Shown: positions 34,001 through 40,756 of the stretch, piece after piece
Position numbering within the stretch: position 1 is the first letter of the stretch
Layout of the letters: every line of letters starts with the position of its first letter
Assembly: GCA_947493175.1 (NCBI GenBank)
Contig: CANLQD010000001.1
Span: 1,026,748-1,090,747 of the forward strand
Reading direction: 5' to 3'
DNA: 64,000 bases
Source: an uncultured Flavobacteriaceae bacterium
GTDB lineage: Bacteria; Bacteroidota; Bacteroidia; Flavobacteriales; Flavobacteriaceae
Notes under the pieces: generated by a model
What the model was told of the DNA's origin: nothing
Database searches by the model: none
Seen by the model: only the letters and a program-made list of their open reading frames with translations
Translations under genes and position numbers: made by a program

Positions 34001-34498
34001 GTCCAGGGCAAACCTGTCCAATTGATCAAAATCCACGGGGTCTATGGTCCTATCGTGATAGGTGGTAGCAGGAATACGTGTTATACTTGAAATTCCCGAA
34101 AGGTTCCAACCGTAACCTGCCATACCGTTCCCGGCCTGACTGTTGTATGCCAGGGCAATTTCCGGTGCCGCACCACCGATGCCCGGAGGGACCATGATTG
34201 GAACATGATATTCGGCAGCACCGGTGAGCGATACCGATAGACTGCCAATAGTTTCCGAGATACCCGAATTGGCGGCGGAGGCGGAGGAGGTCGTATTCGG
34301 TGGTGATAGAGATTGGCCCGAGGGACCTGTAAGTAGGGGGTTGTCCCCTCCCTCCCTATTGGTCACATTGATAGGGGTTCCCTCTAAAACTTTTTCCCGG
34401 TAATCCGTCTGGGCAAAGGCCGACAGGCTTGTGAAAAGGGTAAATAAGAGCAAAAAAGGGTTGCGTACCGCAATGCGGATGTTCGTATAACTAGTCAT
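28043..34498 (-). CDS. RHS/SpvB-type polymorphic toxin with GIY-YIG-like C-terminal tip
   Basis: 2151 residues. Signal peptide (LLLFTLFTSLSAFAQ), then an SpvB-type N-terminal domain (GAAEYHVPIMVPPGIGG, AGNGMAGYGWNL). FG-GAP/VCBS repeats follow (GDFNGDGLTDVV, GDVNGDGKTDIL, GDYNGDGKTDFM, DMNGDGRTDIL), then YD/RHS repeats (YDSFGNL, YDSWDRL and many more). The core end is RLYDPMLHRFLMPD, with DPSGEM near residue 1857. About 295 residues follow as a variable tip. Its last ~90 residues contain VWKYGETTQGFSRYS and a distal Glu (WEIKLMEKSKIYGYF) and end PPGN, a pattern of GIY-YIG/URI-type nuclease toxins. The immunity gene follows within 6 nt. The protein has no T9SS sorting domain. It lies 27 nt downstream of the discoidin-repeat gene, so both are in one operon. 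Confidence 0.9.
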   Translation of the reverse strand: MTSYTNIRIAVRNPFLLLFTLFTSLSAFAQTDYREKVLEGTPINVTNREGGDNPLLTGPSGQSLSPPNTTSSASAANSGISETIGSLSVSLTGAAEYHVPIMVPPGIGGAAPEIALAYNSQAGNGMAGYGWNLSGISSITRIPATTYHDRTIDPVDFDQLDRFALDGQRLILLSGTYGGNGATYGTENYSNLRITSQGVSPYGAEFGPASFKVEYPNGSVALYGATSGSRSRMEFAITSWTDPQGVVIEYGYNTSNNTLRITSIDYGHRSGGSAPNRIEFLYTVRGRGEQAFVGGVDFRNIWLLSQIRVKSENVGYRSYSLAHDTNDLGYQRLTSVTENSGDNSKSHSPLIFSYDDTQNLLNSTSLNTNLNVNNIEARNASVVSLDYTGNGKMDFIVYPSTSSERNKAWIFRDYQSGNSNIGSEVDLSPFEHMFPVNYLNASNKLDKAQGFALVTHSGSNQVKFKINGQSSYGPAAQYYEKTWTAPTRISDYNCDQDNLSVAPMTYLSGDFNGDGLTDVVAVTQPYTNTWCSRPSGCDNDPDPRDDPNGEDEDGNNYATPAENVDLALQSANNVGDCACSCTNSDYNTGSAYFIDLDRRLATGFVRGLGNLAAPWEENMTLQTGDVNGDGKTDILQFAQGKVYVYSLNSDNSLQLLWSFSDSRIKLQFQALLGDYNGDGKTDFMLPFGADSSNFAMFRSTGEQFVKTEKTFPFTYRLSTTATSPVSTYNLIPTDMNGDGRTDILEYTTYTNNNGANGSQTLKVYGNSASPSSGLTPEFTLLTNHSINGNVNHFPIPVFLGSEDRKNDNLDFATISNNRVFQWRFRKDHRADMLLRGVSNNGVLHSIAYNDLDPSVNGSDGRPVYEGLLEQVYPYYDIAVSRGTKVVTEIVRQVSGTPDVKKAFAYQGAVVHADGLGFMGFTGVAQSEWHTGNADRIWNISKYYMLLRGVLLQTYKIPYTVNFNTIPSDYILRKDFTYSGGADAIRIFTIVKTSETLQNRLEGTAIYRSYDHDDYNNPTIITTDYSGQGSHRVDFTYANGTGSAYFIGRITNKRERTVIGGNSFENEVQYSYTGYLPTTIKTKGDGTQFVTSTMQYDSFGNLVRQTTLPYGGTVRNLNYEYDASGRFLVKSVDVEGLAVEQEYDPVNGTMIEQTDPYGRTSTFSYDSWDRLSKTTDYLGKSMNIGYTESGYSYTVAQTHEDQSGTVSVYDSLKRLVKQSYRNVLGEWVHTSYEYDAFDRAYKVSEPYKGTAPTQWNLTEYDLYGRPEKVTSYTGKVANITYSGQTITANDGTKTVSKTYDAMGNIVNAVDPGGTITYEYYGNGTLKSSNFNGSIVRVEQDGWGRRTKLIDPSAGAYTYEYNSYDQLVKETTPKGTTEYEYSNVGKLLQKKITGDGGTDITVGYSYENNSKLLSQVTLNNADGNEGSTTYTYDSFKRLSESIESNTYARFSKKFTYDSFGRIDSEENEARLLSNGTSSKVKVRNSYAYGQLKNINDFGDGEELWKVTGLNARGQITATTMGDGLGTNSNYDSYGYVTEIAAQKNIGTSPVELMTLGYDFDAQRGTLKSRTNSLFDWEETFTYDNLDRLLSFDDNEGAKSQDYDDRGRIRELSQLGTFSYSGNGFQPTGIDFNKSGEAFYADYTQQEVSYNAFKSPIDIKEAGRDSYSFQYNASEGRANMFFGGTDTDLERRDYRRHYSEDGSMEISWDRNTGKTAFVTYIGGDAYTAPTVYHSEHRNGTATEQYLYLHRDYQGSILAITDRDGDIKEKRLFDAWGRIVEWTDGNDRDLSKGFASGGYLDRGYTGHEHLFGVHLIHMNGRLYDPMLHRFLMPDNFVQDPFNTQNYNRYSYVLNNPLMYIDPSGEMTEEGEGNLWETLAYVATVVGASAASSWDWIKKQGKGIGNWIGKQARGVGNFFENTWKGVKNFFGGRGSEGPKPVVYHMDMPVNMSASAGNNLGLFESSGMGGLQIGPAMGPFTGNQGPKTQSESQNEEYDFSSYEYASYSLVLLADNWTGVGVVDDVLIPVAYTVATGVFLYDNRELLMKQGREMARIVEKALMTPGFQYSLRARKAGYYPNVRGGSTYLNAGDVWKYGETTQGFSRYSDNYLKNTGLGLEMIPEHFGSVWEIKLMEKSKIYGYFFTHGTLPPGNRIFR

Positions 34499-34525
34499 GT
34501 GTATGGATTTATTGGTGGTTGGGAA

Positions 34526-36223
34526 TCAGTCTTTTAGGATTTTCTTTGTCACGGTATCGTCACCTGTCAAGTGAAAGGTGACCAGATAGAGCCCGGTGGG
34601 ATAGGAACGCAGGTCGACCGTCGCCTGCCGGTTTTCCGTATCATGGCGCACGGGTACCGATCGACCGGCAATATCGGTAACAGTAATCTTCTGGAGCAGA
34701 TCGGCATGCTCGCCGTCCCATTGAACCGCTAGGTCGCCCTTGGTCGGGTTGGGAAAGATGGAAATGCTCCGTTCAAAGGGGTTTTCCGGTTCTTCCTCCT
34801 CGTTTTCACCGCCGGAATAGCCGATCAGTTCAGGAGGCAGTTTGGCCTTTAGGGCGGTCGTGCCCGAAGGTGGTCTGCGAACGATCTGGTTCCCGGCGGT
34901 ATCGAACAAGAAAATCAAACTGGTCGCCTTTTCGGTATTGTCACCATCATCGGCATCGGTTCCCATGATCTCTATTTCGAGGATGCTATTCCATGCATTG
35001 ACCGAGTTCCCTTGGCCCACGTACCGGATATACCGGGCGGTCTGTTCCTGGAACGGGAAACTTTCCATGTCCGTCGTTATCGCGTCACTGGCAAGCCCTG
35101 TTTGAAAGGTCGTCCAGGAATTCCCATCGGTAGACCGTTGCAGGTCGAAATAGGCGTTCCGCTCATCGGCCTTGAAAAAAGCGATGCGCAGTTCGTTGAT
35201 TTTCTTTAGGGATCCCAGGTCCATAGTGGCCATACTGCCGATGGCATTGGCGCTCCATCTCGTGTCCAGGTCCCCATCGTACAAATGGGCCGGTACGTTC
35301 GTACGGTCGATGACGGTCGCCGTGGAACTGATGGGTATCAGCCTTCGAGTACCTCCTTCCGGCGGTCCCAGTACCTGAATCTCCAACAGGCTGTTCCAGA
35401 CATTGAGGGAATTGCCCTTTCCAACATAGCGAACGTAACGCGCGTGTTGTTCCGGGAAAGTGAAGCTTTCAAGATCAAGGGTGGTGCCGCTGCTTTGGAA
35501 ACCCGTGTCGACGGTCTCCCAGTTCGTTCCGTCCGTAGAGGCTTGCAGATCGAAATAGGCATTTCTTTGGTCCCCTTTGAAATAGGCGATGCGCAGCTCA
35601 TTGAACCGTTGGCGGGAACCAAGGTCCAAGGTCGCCATTCGATCGATGCCATAGGCGCTCCAACGGGTATTCAGATCCCCGTCAAATAGATTTTCCGGAA
35701 CGTTGTCCCGGTCTACGTGCGTCGCAGTGGCACCGATCGGCTGTATATACCGGACCGCTTCGGTATCCACGCCCAGTATGACCATTTCGTTGAGACTGTT
35801 CCAATCACTGGCCGAGTTACCGTTCCCAACATACCGGATATAGCGGGCCTCCTGTTCCGCGAATGAAAAGGATTCCAGAGCCAAGGTGGTGCCGCTGCTC
35901 TGAAAACCGTTCTGGATGACGGTCCAGTTGGTACCGTCATTGGAACGTAAGAGGTCGAAATAGGCGTTGCGTATGTCCCCTTTGAAGTAGGAAATCTGAA
36001 TTTCATCGAACCGTTTTACAGACCCTAGATCGATCGTGGCCGATTGCGGATTTCCAAAGGCGCTCCATCGTGTGGTAAGGTCCCCGTCGAAAAGGTTTTC
36101 GGGAACGTTCGTCCGGTCTATCTCCGTAGCGGTAACGCCCACCGGGGACAAAACGCTTTGGGCGGTCATAGATAAAGGAATCGCTACTAAAAGAACGAAA
36201 TGGTTTAGATGGATTTTTTTCAT
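34526..36223 (-). CDS. Secreted triple F5/8 type C (discoidin) protein with T9SS type A sorting domain
   Basis: 565 residues. After a signal peptide (HFVLLVAIPLSMTAQS) come three tandem F5/8 C-like domains of ~135 residues. Each starts with an ATxIDRTNVPxxLFDGDLxTRW type block, contains LGS..FNEL.IAYFKGDxRNAYFDL and ends in ARYIRYVGxGNSxxxWNSL. Such domains bind carbohydrate. After an acidic linker (GGENEEEEPENPFERS) the C-terminal ~80 residues are a type A sorting domain: SIFPNPTKGDLAVQW and TGLYLVTFHL. It should therefore be exported by the type IX system and attached at the cell surface. It precedes the RHS toxin in the same operon and could help deliver or display it. Confidence 0.85.
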   Translation of the reverse strand: MKKIHLNHFVLLVAIPLSMTAQSVLSPVGVTATEIDRTNVPENLFDGDLTTRWSAFGNPQSATIDLGSVKRFDEIQISYFKGDIRNAYFDLLRSNDGTNWTVIQNGFQSSGTTLALESFSFAEQEARYIRYVGNGNSASDWNSLNEMVILGVDTEAVRYIQPIGATATHVDRDNVPENLFDGDLNTRWSAYGIDRMATLDLGSRQRFNELRIAYFKGDQRNAYFDLQASTDGTNWETVDTGFQSSGTTLDLESFTFPEQHARYVRYVGKGNSLNVWNSLLEIQVLGPPEGGTRRLIPISSTATVIDRTNVPAHLYDGDLDTRWSANAIGSMATMDLGSLKKINELRIAFFKADERNAYFDLQRSTDGNSWTTFQTGLASDAITTDMESFPFQEQTARYIRYVGQGNSVNAWNSILEIEIMGTDADDGDNTEKATSLIFLFDTAGNQIVRRPPSGTTALKAKLPPELIGYSGGENEEEEPENPFERSISIFPNPTKGDLAVQWDGEHADLLQKITVTDIAGRSVPVRHDTENRQATVDLRSYPTGLYLVTFHLTGDDTVTKKILKD

Positions 36224-36511
36224 CTTACTGGTTTATCGTTGTTGTTGGTATTTGGTCCAAAGACAATGGAACTCCCTACAATAGCAAATCCTGATGTGTG
36301 TATCAGTATATGCTTACAGTAAATCGTACGTCAAGAATTACTTTCCGGATTATAAGCTCGGTGAACTGACGGGCATTTTCGTTGAAATGTTAGATTCTTT
36401 ACATGAATTCAGATGTCGTACTGGTTTGTTTTCGCTTAGCTCTTAAATAACAATGACAGCTCATTATTTGAAATTCAATAATGCGTTAACTTCATATTTA
36501 CTTCGGTCTAA
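36224..36511. other. Upstream region of the RHS operon
   Basis: About 290 nt without a gene, AT-rich in its right half. It should contain the promoter of the discoidin-RHS operon or the leader from the 93-residue gene. No clear TAnnTTTG with a spaced TTG was found. Confidence 0.3.
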
Positions 36512-36793
36512 CTAGTCAAGAATGTCCAAAGATTCATTGTTTAAGTATTTGCCTTTTATATAGAGGTCGATCCATGCAATCGAATCCCTGATATTTTTCG
36601 TTCGCTCAGCAAGAACATGGTCTTGTATGCATTTCATGAGAAATATGGCCTGTAGCTTGGACGGCATATCCTCCAATGCAAGAGGCACGCTGTCAGAATT
36701 ACTCCATGATAACTGACCCATTTCATCCATGTAAATTTTGAGATTGTATCGGGACACGTAAAAAATCTCTTTTAACGGTTTTTCTGCGACCAT
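36512..36793 (-). CDS. Small protein of the LAER...IDLYIK family (second copy)
   Basis: 93 residues, homologous to the 99-residue protein at 8962-9261: KPL, EIF, MPSKLQ, IQDHVLAERTKN and IDLYIKGKYLNNES are shared or similar. No signal peptide or membrane segment. It is the first gene upstream of the discoidin-RHS operon and is divergent from the HTH gene at 37425. Unlike the first copy it is not followed by a response regulator. Family unknown; probably a regulatory accessory protein. Confidence 0.75.
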   Translation of the reverse strand: MVAEKPLKEIFYVSRYNLKIYMDEMGQLSWSNSDSVPLALEDMPSKLQAIFLMKCIQDHVLAERTKNIRDSIAWIDLYIKGKYLNNESLDILD

Positions 36794-37424
36794 GTTAGAA
36801 ATATCGTTTCTTTAATTGTTCTTACTTAAGTACCACTCGAATCAATATTATTGTCATTCTCACATTACGGTAGAAATAACCAGAATGTGTTTGCACAGAT
36901 ACTCATTTTCCATACAAAGAATTATGCATCGCTCCCATTTCAATTCTCAATCCATCACTACACCTAAAGTTTTAAAAAAGTTTTGTTATTGACGGTGTAA
37001 AGTTTGACAATAATGATGTGCCAAGTATCCTGATTTTTCATGTAATTGATGTAAAGAATCATTTTTTACCAATTTTTCCACGATTTTATATAAACGTTTA
37101 CCGCAGTTGGACGAATAGATCAACTTCTTTTGGAAGCCCTTTAAAAAGGGCACCTTGCAAATTAACGAACCTATTCGGCTCGCAAAGTCATCGATGTAGA
37201 CGACATCATCTCAGCTTGATATCCTATAATAATTGCAATTCGCTTGGCAAAGTGTTATTTTCTAATGTATTTAGCTAGTTGGACATTCCAAAAGCAATAC
37301 TAAAATAAAACTTTTTTAAAACATTTTTATTTTTTTAACACTTATTTCGCCACAGTGAACATTTATATCGATTACCGGTGTTAAAATGAATTCTTAAACG
37401 GTAAACATTTAGCTTTTTATATAA
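36794..37424. other. Long divergent intergenic region
   Basis: About 630 nt, AT-rich, with no credible gene (an 86-codon frame at 37018-37278 has no protein-like features). Long T/A tracts lie near 37300-37340. It is the shared control region of the 93-residue gene and the HTH gene. Confidence 0.4.
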
Positions 37425-37835
37425 GTGAGGTACGACAAGGACATTCTTAAAAGGGTTTCCGGCCATTTGAACATCCGTTTTCCGGTCGCCACATTCTCCA
37501 GCGCCCTAGGGTATTCCAAAGGAACGGTGAGCCAATATTATAATGGCAAAAAGGAAATAAGCGATAAGTTCATCGCTGCACTCGAGGGTCATTATGGTAT
37601 TGAATTGGATAATTTCAGGCTTGGCTATCCTGAAAGTCCTGAAAATGTTATCATATTGGATGAACGTATTTTTAATGATCCGGCCAGGCTGGGCCTATTC
37701 GTTCGCTTTTTGACAGCGAATCACGAGAGACTCAAACAGGATGAGCTGTACCGGCTCTATCTTCAACGTGCTATGAGGGAAATGGAAAATGACTCTATAG
37801 CGGAAAAGGCTAGAGAAAAACTGAAGAATAAATAG
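37425..37835 (+). CDS. Small HTH regulator (second cassette copy)
   Basis: 136 residues with an apparent GTG start at 37425; no in-frame ATG lies upstream, since the nearest one meets a stop. An HTH is visible in FPVATFSSALGYSKGTVSQ, then YYNGKKEISDKFIAAL. The C-terminal part is helical (GLFVRFLTANHERLKQDELY, RLYLQRAMREME). Layout and length agree with the regulator at 9464-9919. It is divergent from the 93-residue gene and converges with the 90-residue gene at a 2-nt gap, again as in the first locus. Confidence 0.7.
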   Translation: MRYDKDILKRVSGHLNIRFPVATFSSALGYSKGTVSQYYNGKKEISDKFIAALEGHYGIELDNFRLGYPESPENVIILDERIFNDPARLGLFVRFLTANHERLKQDELYRLYLQRAMREMENDSIAEKAREKLKNK

Positions 37836-37837
37836 AA

Positions 37838-38110
37838 TTACAGATTCAAGTTTTTTTTATCGGAGTCGGTAATTTTCTCCCCTTTCTCAAGTTTTCTTGA
37901 GATAATTCGAAGCCTTTCCGTCCGCTCTTCCTGTTTTTTAAGTTCCGCGGCCACTTCCTTCCTGACCTCTTCATAGAGTTCATGACCAAAAGAAGCCAAT
38001 TTTGTAGAAGTCTTTTTTGATTTCCTACCTTTGGATTTCTTAAAGCCAACGGCCGATAAGAGCCCTTTAATCCATAATTTCAAGTGCCTTATCATAAATT
38101 TTATCTTCAA
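37838..38110 (-). CDS. Small highly charged protein (second cassette)
   Basis: 90 residues: a basic N-terminus (LKLWIKGLLSAVGFKKSKGR), then a long charged helix (EEVRKEVAAELKKQEERTE, RLRIISRKLEKGEKI). No known domain. Its start overlaps the end of the 4-TM gene by 44 nt, so it is translated with it. It occupies the position of the 104-residue protein in the first cassette but shows no clear sequence similarity to it. Confidence 0.6.
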   Translation of the reverse strand: MKIKFMIRHLKLWIKGLLSAVGFKKSKGRKSKKTSTKLASFGHELYEEVRKEVAAELKKQEERTERLRIISRKLEKGEKITDSDKKNLNL

Positions 38111-38909
38111 ATTCCTTGCTCGTCTTCCTAAGTTCCTTTTGGTACTCTAAGTTTCTAGCATCATTCTTGACCGCAGTTTTTAAGAGACTCTTGAAATCCT
38201 TGTTTCGTATCTCGATAAGAAAATCGATCATACCATCCAGTTTTCGGTAGTAGTTCCTTCTCTTCTCAAAAAGATGTCTCAAAGCATAGAAACAAATAAG
38301 GGCCGGTAGGGTACAAGCTACCAAAATAGCAACGCGATACGTTTCCAGCGGATAATCCTGGGCATTCCAAAAGACCCAGATAATCTCATAGAAAGAAATG
38401 GTGAAACAGGAAATCTGCAAGAAAAAGGATACCCTGTTTAGATTTTTGTCCTTAATGTTCAATTTAAAGAGCAACAGGGAAACAAGGATTGAAAAAAACA
38501 AGTAGGGCAGCCTTATTCCTAGCCCCACAAGAAATACCCTCGTGGTTTTCCAATCAAAGATTCTCTCTGAATCGACTTTTCGGGCAAGCAAATCCTTATT
38601 CCTGGTACTCAGATAATTTAATCGATCTTGTAATGAATGCAAGGCTTCGACATAAGACACTGCTGTTAGTTTTCCATTCGAGTAGGAAGAGCGCAGTGCC
38701 GTTATGTCGGATAGTACCTGTTGTTCCCCGGCCTCTAATACTTCTTTATATTTTTCAACCTCGGGGTTGGTCTTTGGAAACCAGATATGAACCAAAGGTG
38801 CCATAAATATCCCTATGGTTCCCAAGAGTAGAGCAATTGGAAAGAGAATCGAACCGCTAGTGGTCCGGTTCCTCGTCCTTATCGCTCGCAATCGTTTCAA
38901 TGGGTTCAT
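38067..38909 (-). CDS. Four-transmembrane protein with coiled-coil segments (second cassette)
   Basis: 280 residues from the ATG at 38909; the frame is open to 38951. The shorter start leaves a 53-nt overlap with the lipoprotein gene, like the 62 nt in the first cassette. Membrane segments are at SILFPIALLLGTIGIFMAP, VGLGIRLPYLFFSILVSLLL, VSFFLQISCFTISFYEIIWV and VAILVACTLPALICFYAL. Between the first and second lies a helical external domain (EKYKEVLEAGEQQVLSDI). The C-terminus is a charged cytoplasmic coiled coil. No family recognised. It is longer than its counterpart at 10264-10770 because of the added loop domain. Confidence 0.7.
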   Translation of the reverse strand: MNPLKRLRAIRTRNRTTSGSILFPIALLLGTIGIFMAPLVHIWFPKTNPEVEKYKEVLEAGEQQVLSDITALRSSYSNGKLTAVSYVEALHSLQDRLNYLSTRNKDLLARKVDSERIFDWKTTRVFLVGLGIRLPYLFFSILVSLLLFKLNIKDKNLNRVSFFLQISCFTISFYEIIWVFWNAQDYPLETYRVAILVACTLPALICFYALRHLFEKRRNYYRKLDGMIDFLIEIRNKDFKSLLKTAVKNDARNLEYQKELRKTSKEFEDKIYDKALEIMD

Positions 38910-39009
38910 TACTATACAGATTTTCGGTCTCTTCAACTGATTGGTTTTCACAGGAGCTCATGAACGCAACGATAATAAAAGCGAATAAAAAGAACAGATG
39001 CTTTTTCAT
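38857..39009 (-). CDS. Small lipoprotein (50 aa), second cassette copy
   Basis: 50 residues from the ATG at 39009 (MKKHLFFLFAFIIVAFMSSC); ten more codons are open upstream. The lipobox FMSSC gives Cys20 as the mature N-terminus. The mature peptide is acidic (CENQSVEETENLYSNEP). It shares SCEN and ET-x-x-LY with the lipoprotein at 10709-10870 and likewise overlaps the start of the 4-TM gene. The repeated arrangement supports a functional partnership. Confidence 0.7.
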   Translation of the reverse strand: MKKHLFFLFAFIIVAFMSSCENQSVEETENLYSNEPIETIASDKDEEPDH

Positions 39010-39310
39010 TTTTAAAAGTTTATGGATTAATAACCCCATAAACTACCCCATTCGCTGTTAGCATGAGCACGCCACCTATTCATGTTATCCAAAAGATATC
39101 AAAAAGATAGGGCCTACAATATAGACGCTACAAAAATTAAAGGGTTATATAAAAACCATATAAAAACTAGGTTTTTTTCCATACCGAACGGTAATTCGTC
39201 AAAGTGTTTTTCTAAAGGGATGAACTACACAAAAAACGGTGGTTGCATGGAGTCATGGCACTTGAAAATATGTGATGGTATGACGACCAAGACAAAAAAT
39301 GACGGTTCGT
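39010..39310. other. Upstream region of the second cassette
   Basis: About 300 nt between the amidase stop and the lipoprotein start. No gene; it should contain the promoter of the lipoprotein-4TM operon. No clear consensus found. Confidence 0.3.
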
Positions 39311-39979
39311 TCATTTTGTTCCTTCGTCCAAAGGCCCGAAATACCGATATATGGTCTCCACAATCGCCAGGGCCAGTGCCGACCTCTTTGAACGGAGACC
39401 TAAGTACCCGGACTCCTCCTCCCTCGAGAGAAACCCCAGTTCCAGAAGTACGGCGCGACAGACATTCCGATTTTCCCTTAATACTTGAAAATTCCTTTCC
39501 TTCACCCCACGGGAATCGAATCCCAACTTATTGTTCAATGCACGGACCAAGTTTCTAGCGACTATCTCCGAGGAATCCCGGTATCCGCTTCGCACGGGAT
39601 ACATATATGCCTCCACCCCCTTGGCCCTGGGATTCCCGGAATGGTTGCAGTGCAACGACAGGAACAGGTCCGGCCTGAGAGCCTTGGCCACCTTCGTCCG
39701 ATCGGACAGTGAAATCAACGTATCCTTGTCACGGGTCAGAAAGATGTCCAGCCCGTTATCGAACAGCTCCTTGTTCCAATACAACATCCAGTAGGCAATG
39801 TCCAATACCACCTCTTTCTCCATCAAACCATTTTGCGAGACCGCCCCGCTATCGGTCCCGCCATGGCCCGCATCGATGATGACCACCTTCGAAGCTCTTT
39901 CCGGATCCTGGGCATTCGCGCACCCACAAAATCCCAGTAAAATCGCCAATACCATCCGGTATATTTCTCTTGTTCCCAT
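39311..39979 (-). CDS. N-acetylmuramoyl-L-alanine amidase (Amidase_3)
   Basis: 222 residues with an N-terminal signal (YRMVLAILLGFCGCANAQ, possibly a lipoprotein signal). The zinc site is complete: His in VVIIDAGHGGTDSGA, Glu in NGLMEKEVVLD, His in LFLSLHCNHSG, and catalytic Glu in VLLELGFLS. It cleaves the amide bond between muramic acid and the stem peptide. Amidases stand next to tra operons in flavobacterial conjugative elements and are thought to open the wall for the transfer channel. The gene is divergent from traE, 211 nt apart. Confidence 0.85.
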   Translation of the reverse strand: MGTREIYRMVLAILLGFCGCANAQDPERASKVVIIDAGHGGTDSGAVSQNGLMEKEVVLDIAYWMLYWNKELFDNGLDIFLTRDKDTLISLSDRTKVAKALRPDLFLSLHCNHSGNPRAKGVEAYMYPVRSGYRDSSEIVARNLVRALNNKLGFDSRGVKERNFQVLRENRNVCRAVLLELGFLSREEESGYLGLRSKRSALALAIVETIYRYFGPLDEGTK

Positions 39980-40190
39980 ACTTTATAAACTTATAGATGA
40001 ATGAACAATATGCAATGAATATTTTAAATGATTGAACTTAATTCAAAAATTAACTCGTATCGGTGTTAATAATTACGAATAATTCAAAGAACGCTTGCTT
40101 CCCATTTTAATTTAGCCCCAAGTGTCCTAAGCGGACGGCTATTTATGAATCAGATACCGGCTATACCTGTGGTATCATAAAACTAGAACT
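39980..40190. promoter_or_regulatory. Divergent control region amidase / tra operon
   Basis: About 210 nt between the amidase and traE. A small hairpin GATACC/GGTATC (40153-40158, 40171-40176) lies 15 nt in front of the traE start and may influence its translation. No clear promoter consensus. Confidence 0.3.
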
Positions 40191-40478
40191 ATGAAAAAAG
40201 CAAGGCTCCTTACTTTGGGAACGCTCCTGACGGTGCTTCCCACCTTCGCACAGATCGGCGGCATCGAAGATTCCGTCAACGACGTATCGGATACCGTCCG
40301 ATCGATATTCCCCATCATCCTGGGGGTCATCTTCCTGGTGGGCTTCCTTTTCAATGCGGGCCACTTCTTCGGGGAGAACGCGGACATCAAGAAAGGGATG
40401 ACCCGGGTACTGGTCTTCGTGCTCATCGCGGGGGCAGTGGTGGGCATCTTTACCTATCTGATCGGGATCGTCGTCTGA
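40191..40478 (+). CDS. traE: Conjugative transfer protein TraE (VirB2-like pilin)
   Basis: 95 residues: signal-like N-terminus (LLTLGTLLTVLPTFAQ), then two hydrophobic segments (IFPIILGVIFLVGFLFNAG and LVFVLIAGAVVGIFTYLI) separated by a short polar loop. This is the layout of the DUF4134/TraE pilin-like proteins of Bacteroidetes conjugative elements. It is the first gene of the tra operon and its stop overlaps the next start (TGATG). Confidence 0.7.
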   Translation: MKKARLLTLGTLLTVLPTFAQIGGIEDSVNDVSDTVRSIFPIILGVIFLVGFLFNAGHFFGENADIKKGMTRVLVFVLIAGAVVGIFTYLIGIVV

Positions 40479-40756
40479 TGAGGACCTATCCGATATATCG
40501 CGACATCCGCAAGGGGGCGGTGATATGGGGGCTCCCCATATCGCTCTTCGCCCTCTTGATGGCATCGGTCATCGCCTCCCTGCTCATCATCATCTTCTCG
40601 TTCAGTTTGGGCCTTATACTCGGCCTGCTGCTTTGGAACGGGGGGCTCTATACCGGGCTGGCCCGATGGCATGGGCATCGCCCGCAAATTGGAAGCAACT
40701 TTCCAACACACCTCCATAACAAGAAACAGAACCTTTTGAACCATGTCCAGTATTAA
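40478..40756 (+). CDS. traF: Conjugative transfer protein TraF (VirB3-like)
   Basis: 92 residues. Starts YPIYRDIRKGAVIWGLPISL, followed by a long double membrane segment (FALLMASVIASLLIIIFSFS, LGLILGLLLWNGGLYTG), as in the DUF4133/TraF family, which corresponds to VirB3. It overlaps both neighbours (TraE by 1 nt, TraG by 14 nt), so translation is coupled. Confidence 0.7.
   Translation: MRTYPIYRDIRKGAVIWGLPISLFALLMASVIASLLIIIFSFSLGLILGLLLWNGGLYTGLARWHGHRPQIGSNFPTHLHNKKQNLLNHVQY

Noticed and set aside
37018..37278. 86-codon plus-strand frame in the divergent region of cassette B
   Set aside because: No protein-like features and nothing equivalent in cassette A.
39082..39558. 158-codon plus-strand frame overlapping the amidase gene
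   Set aside because: Mostly antisense to the amidase, whose catalytic motifs are intact.
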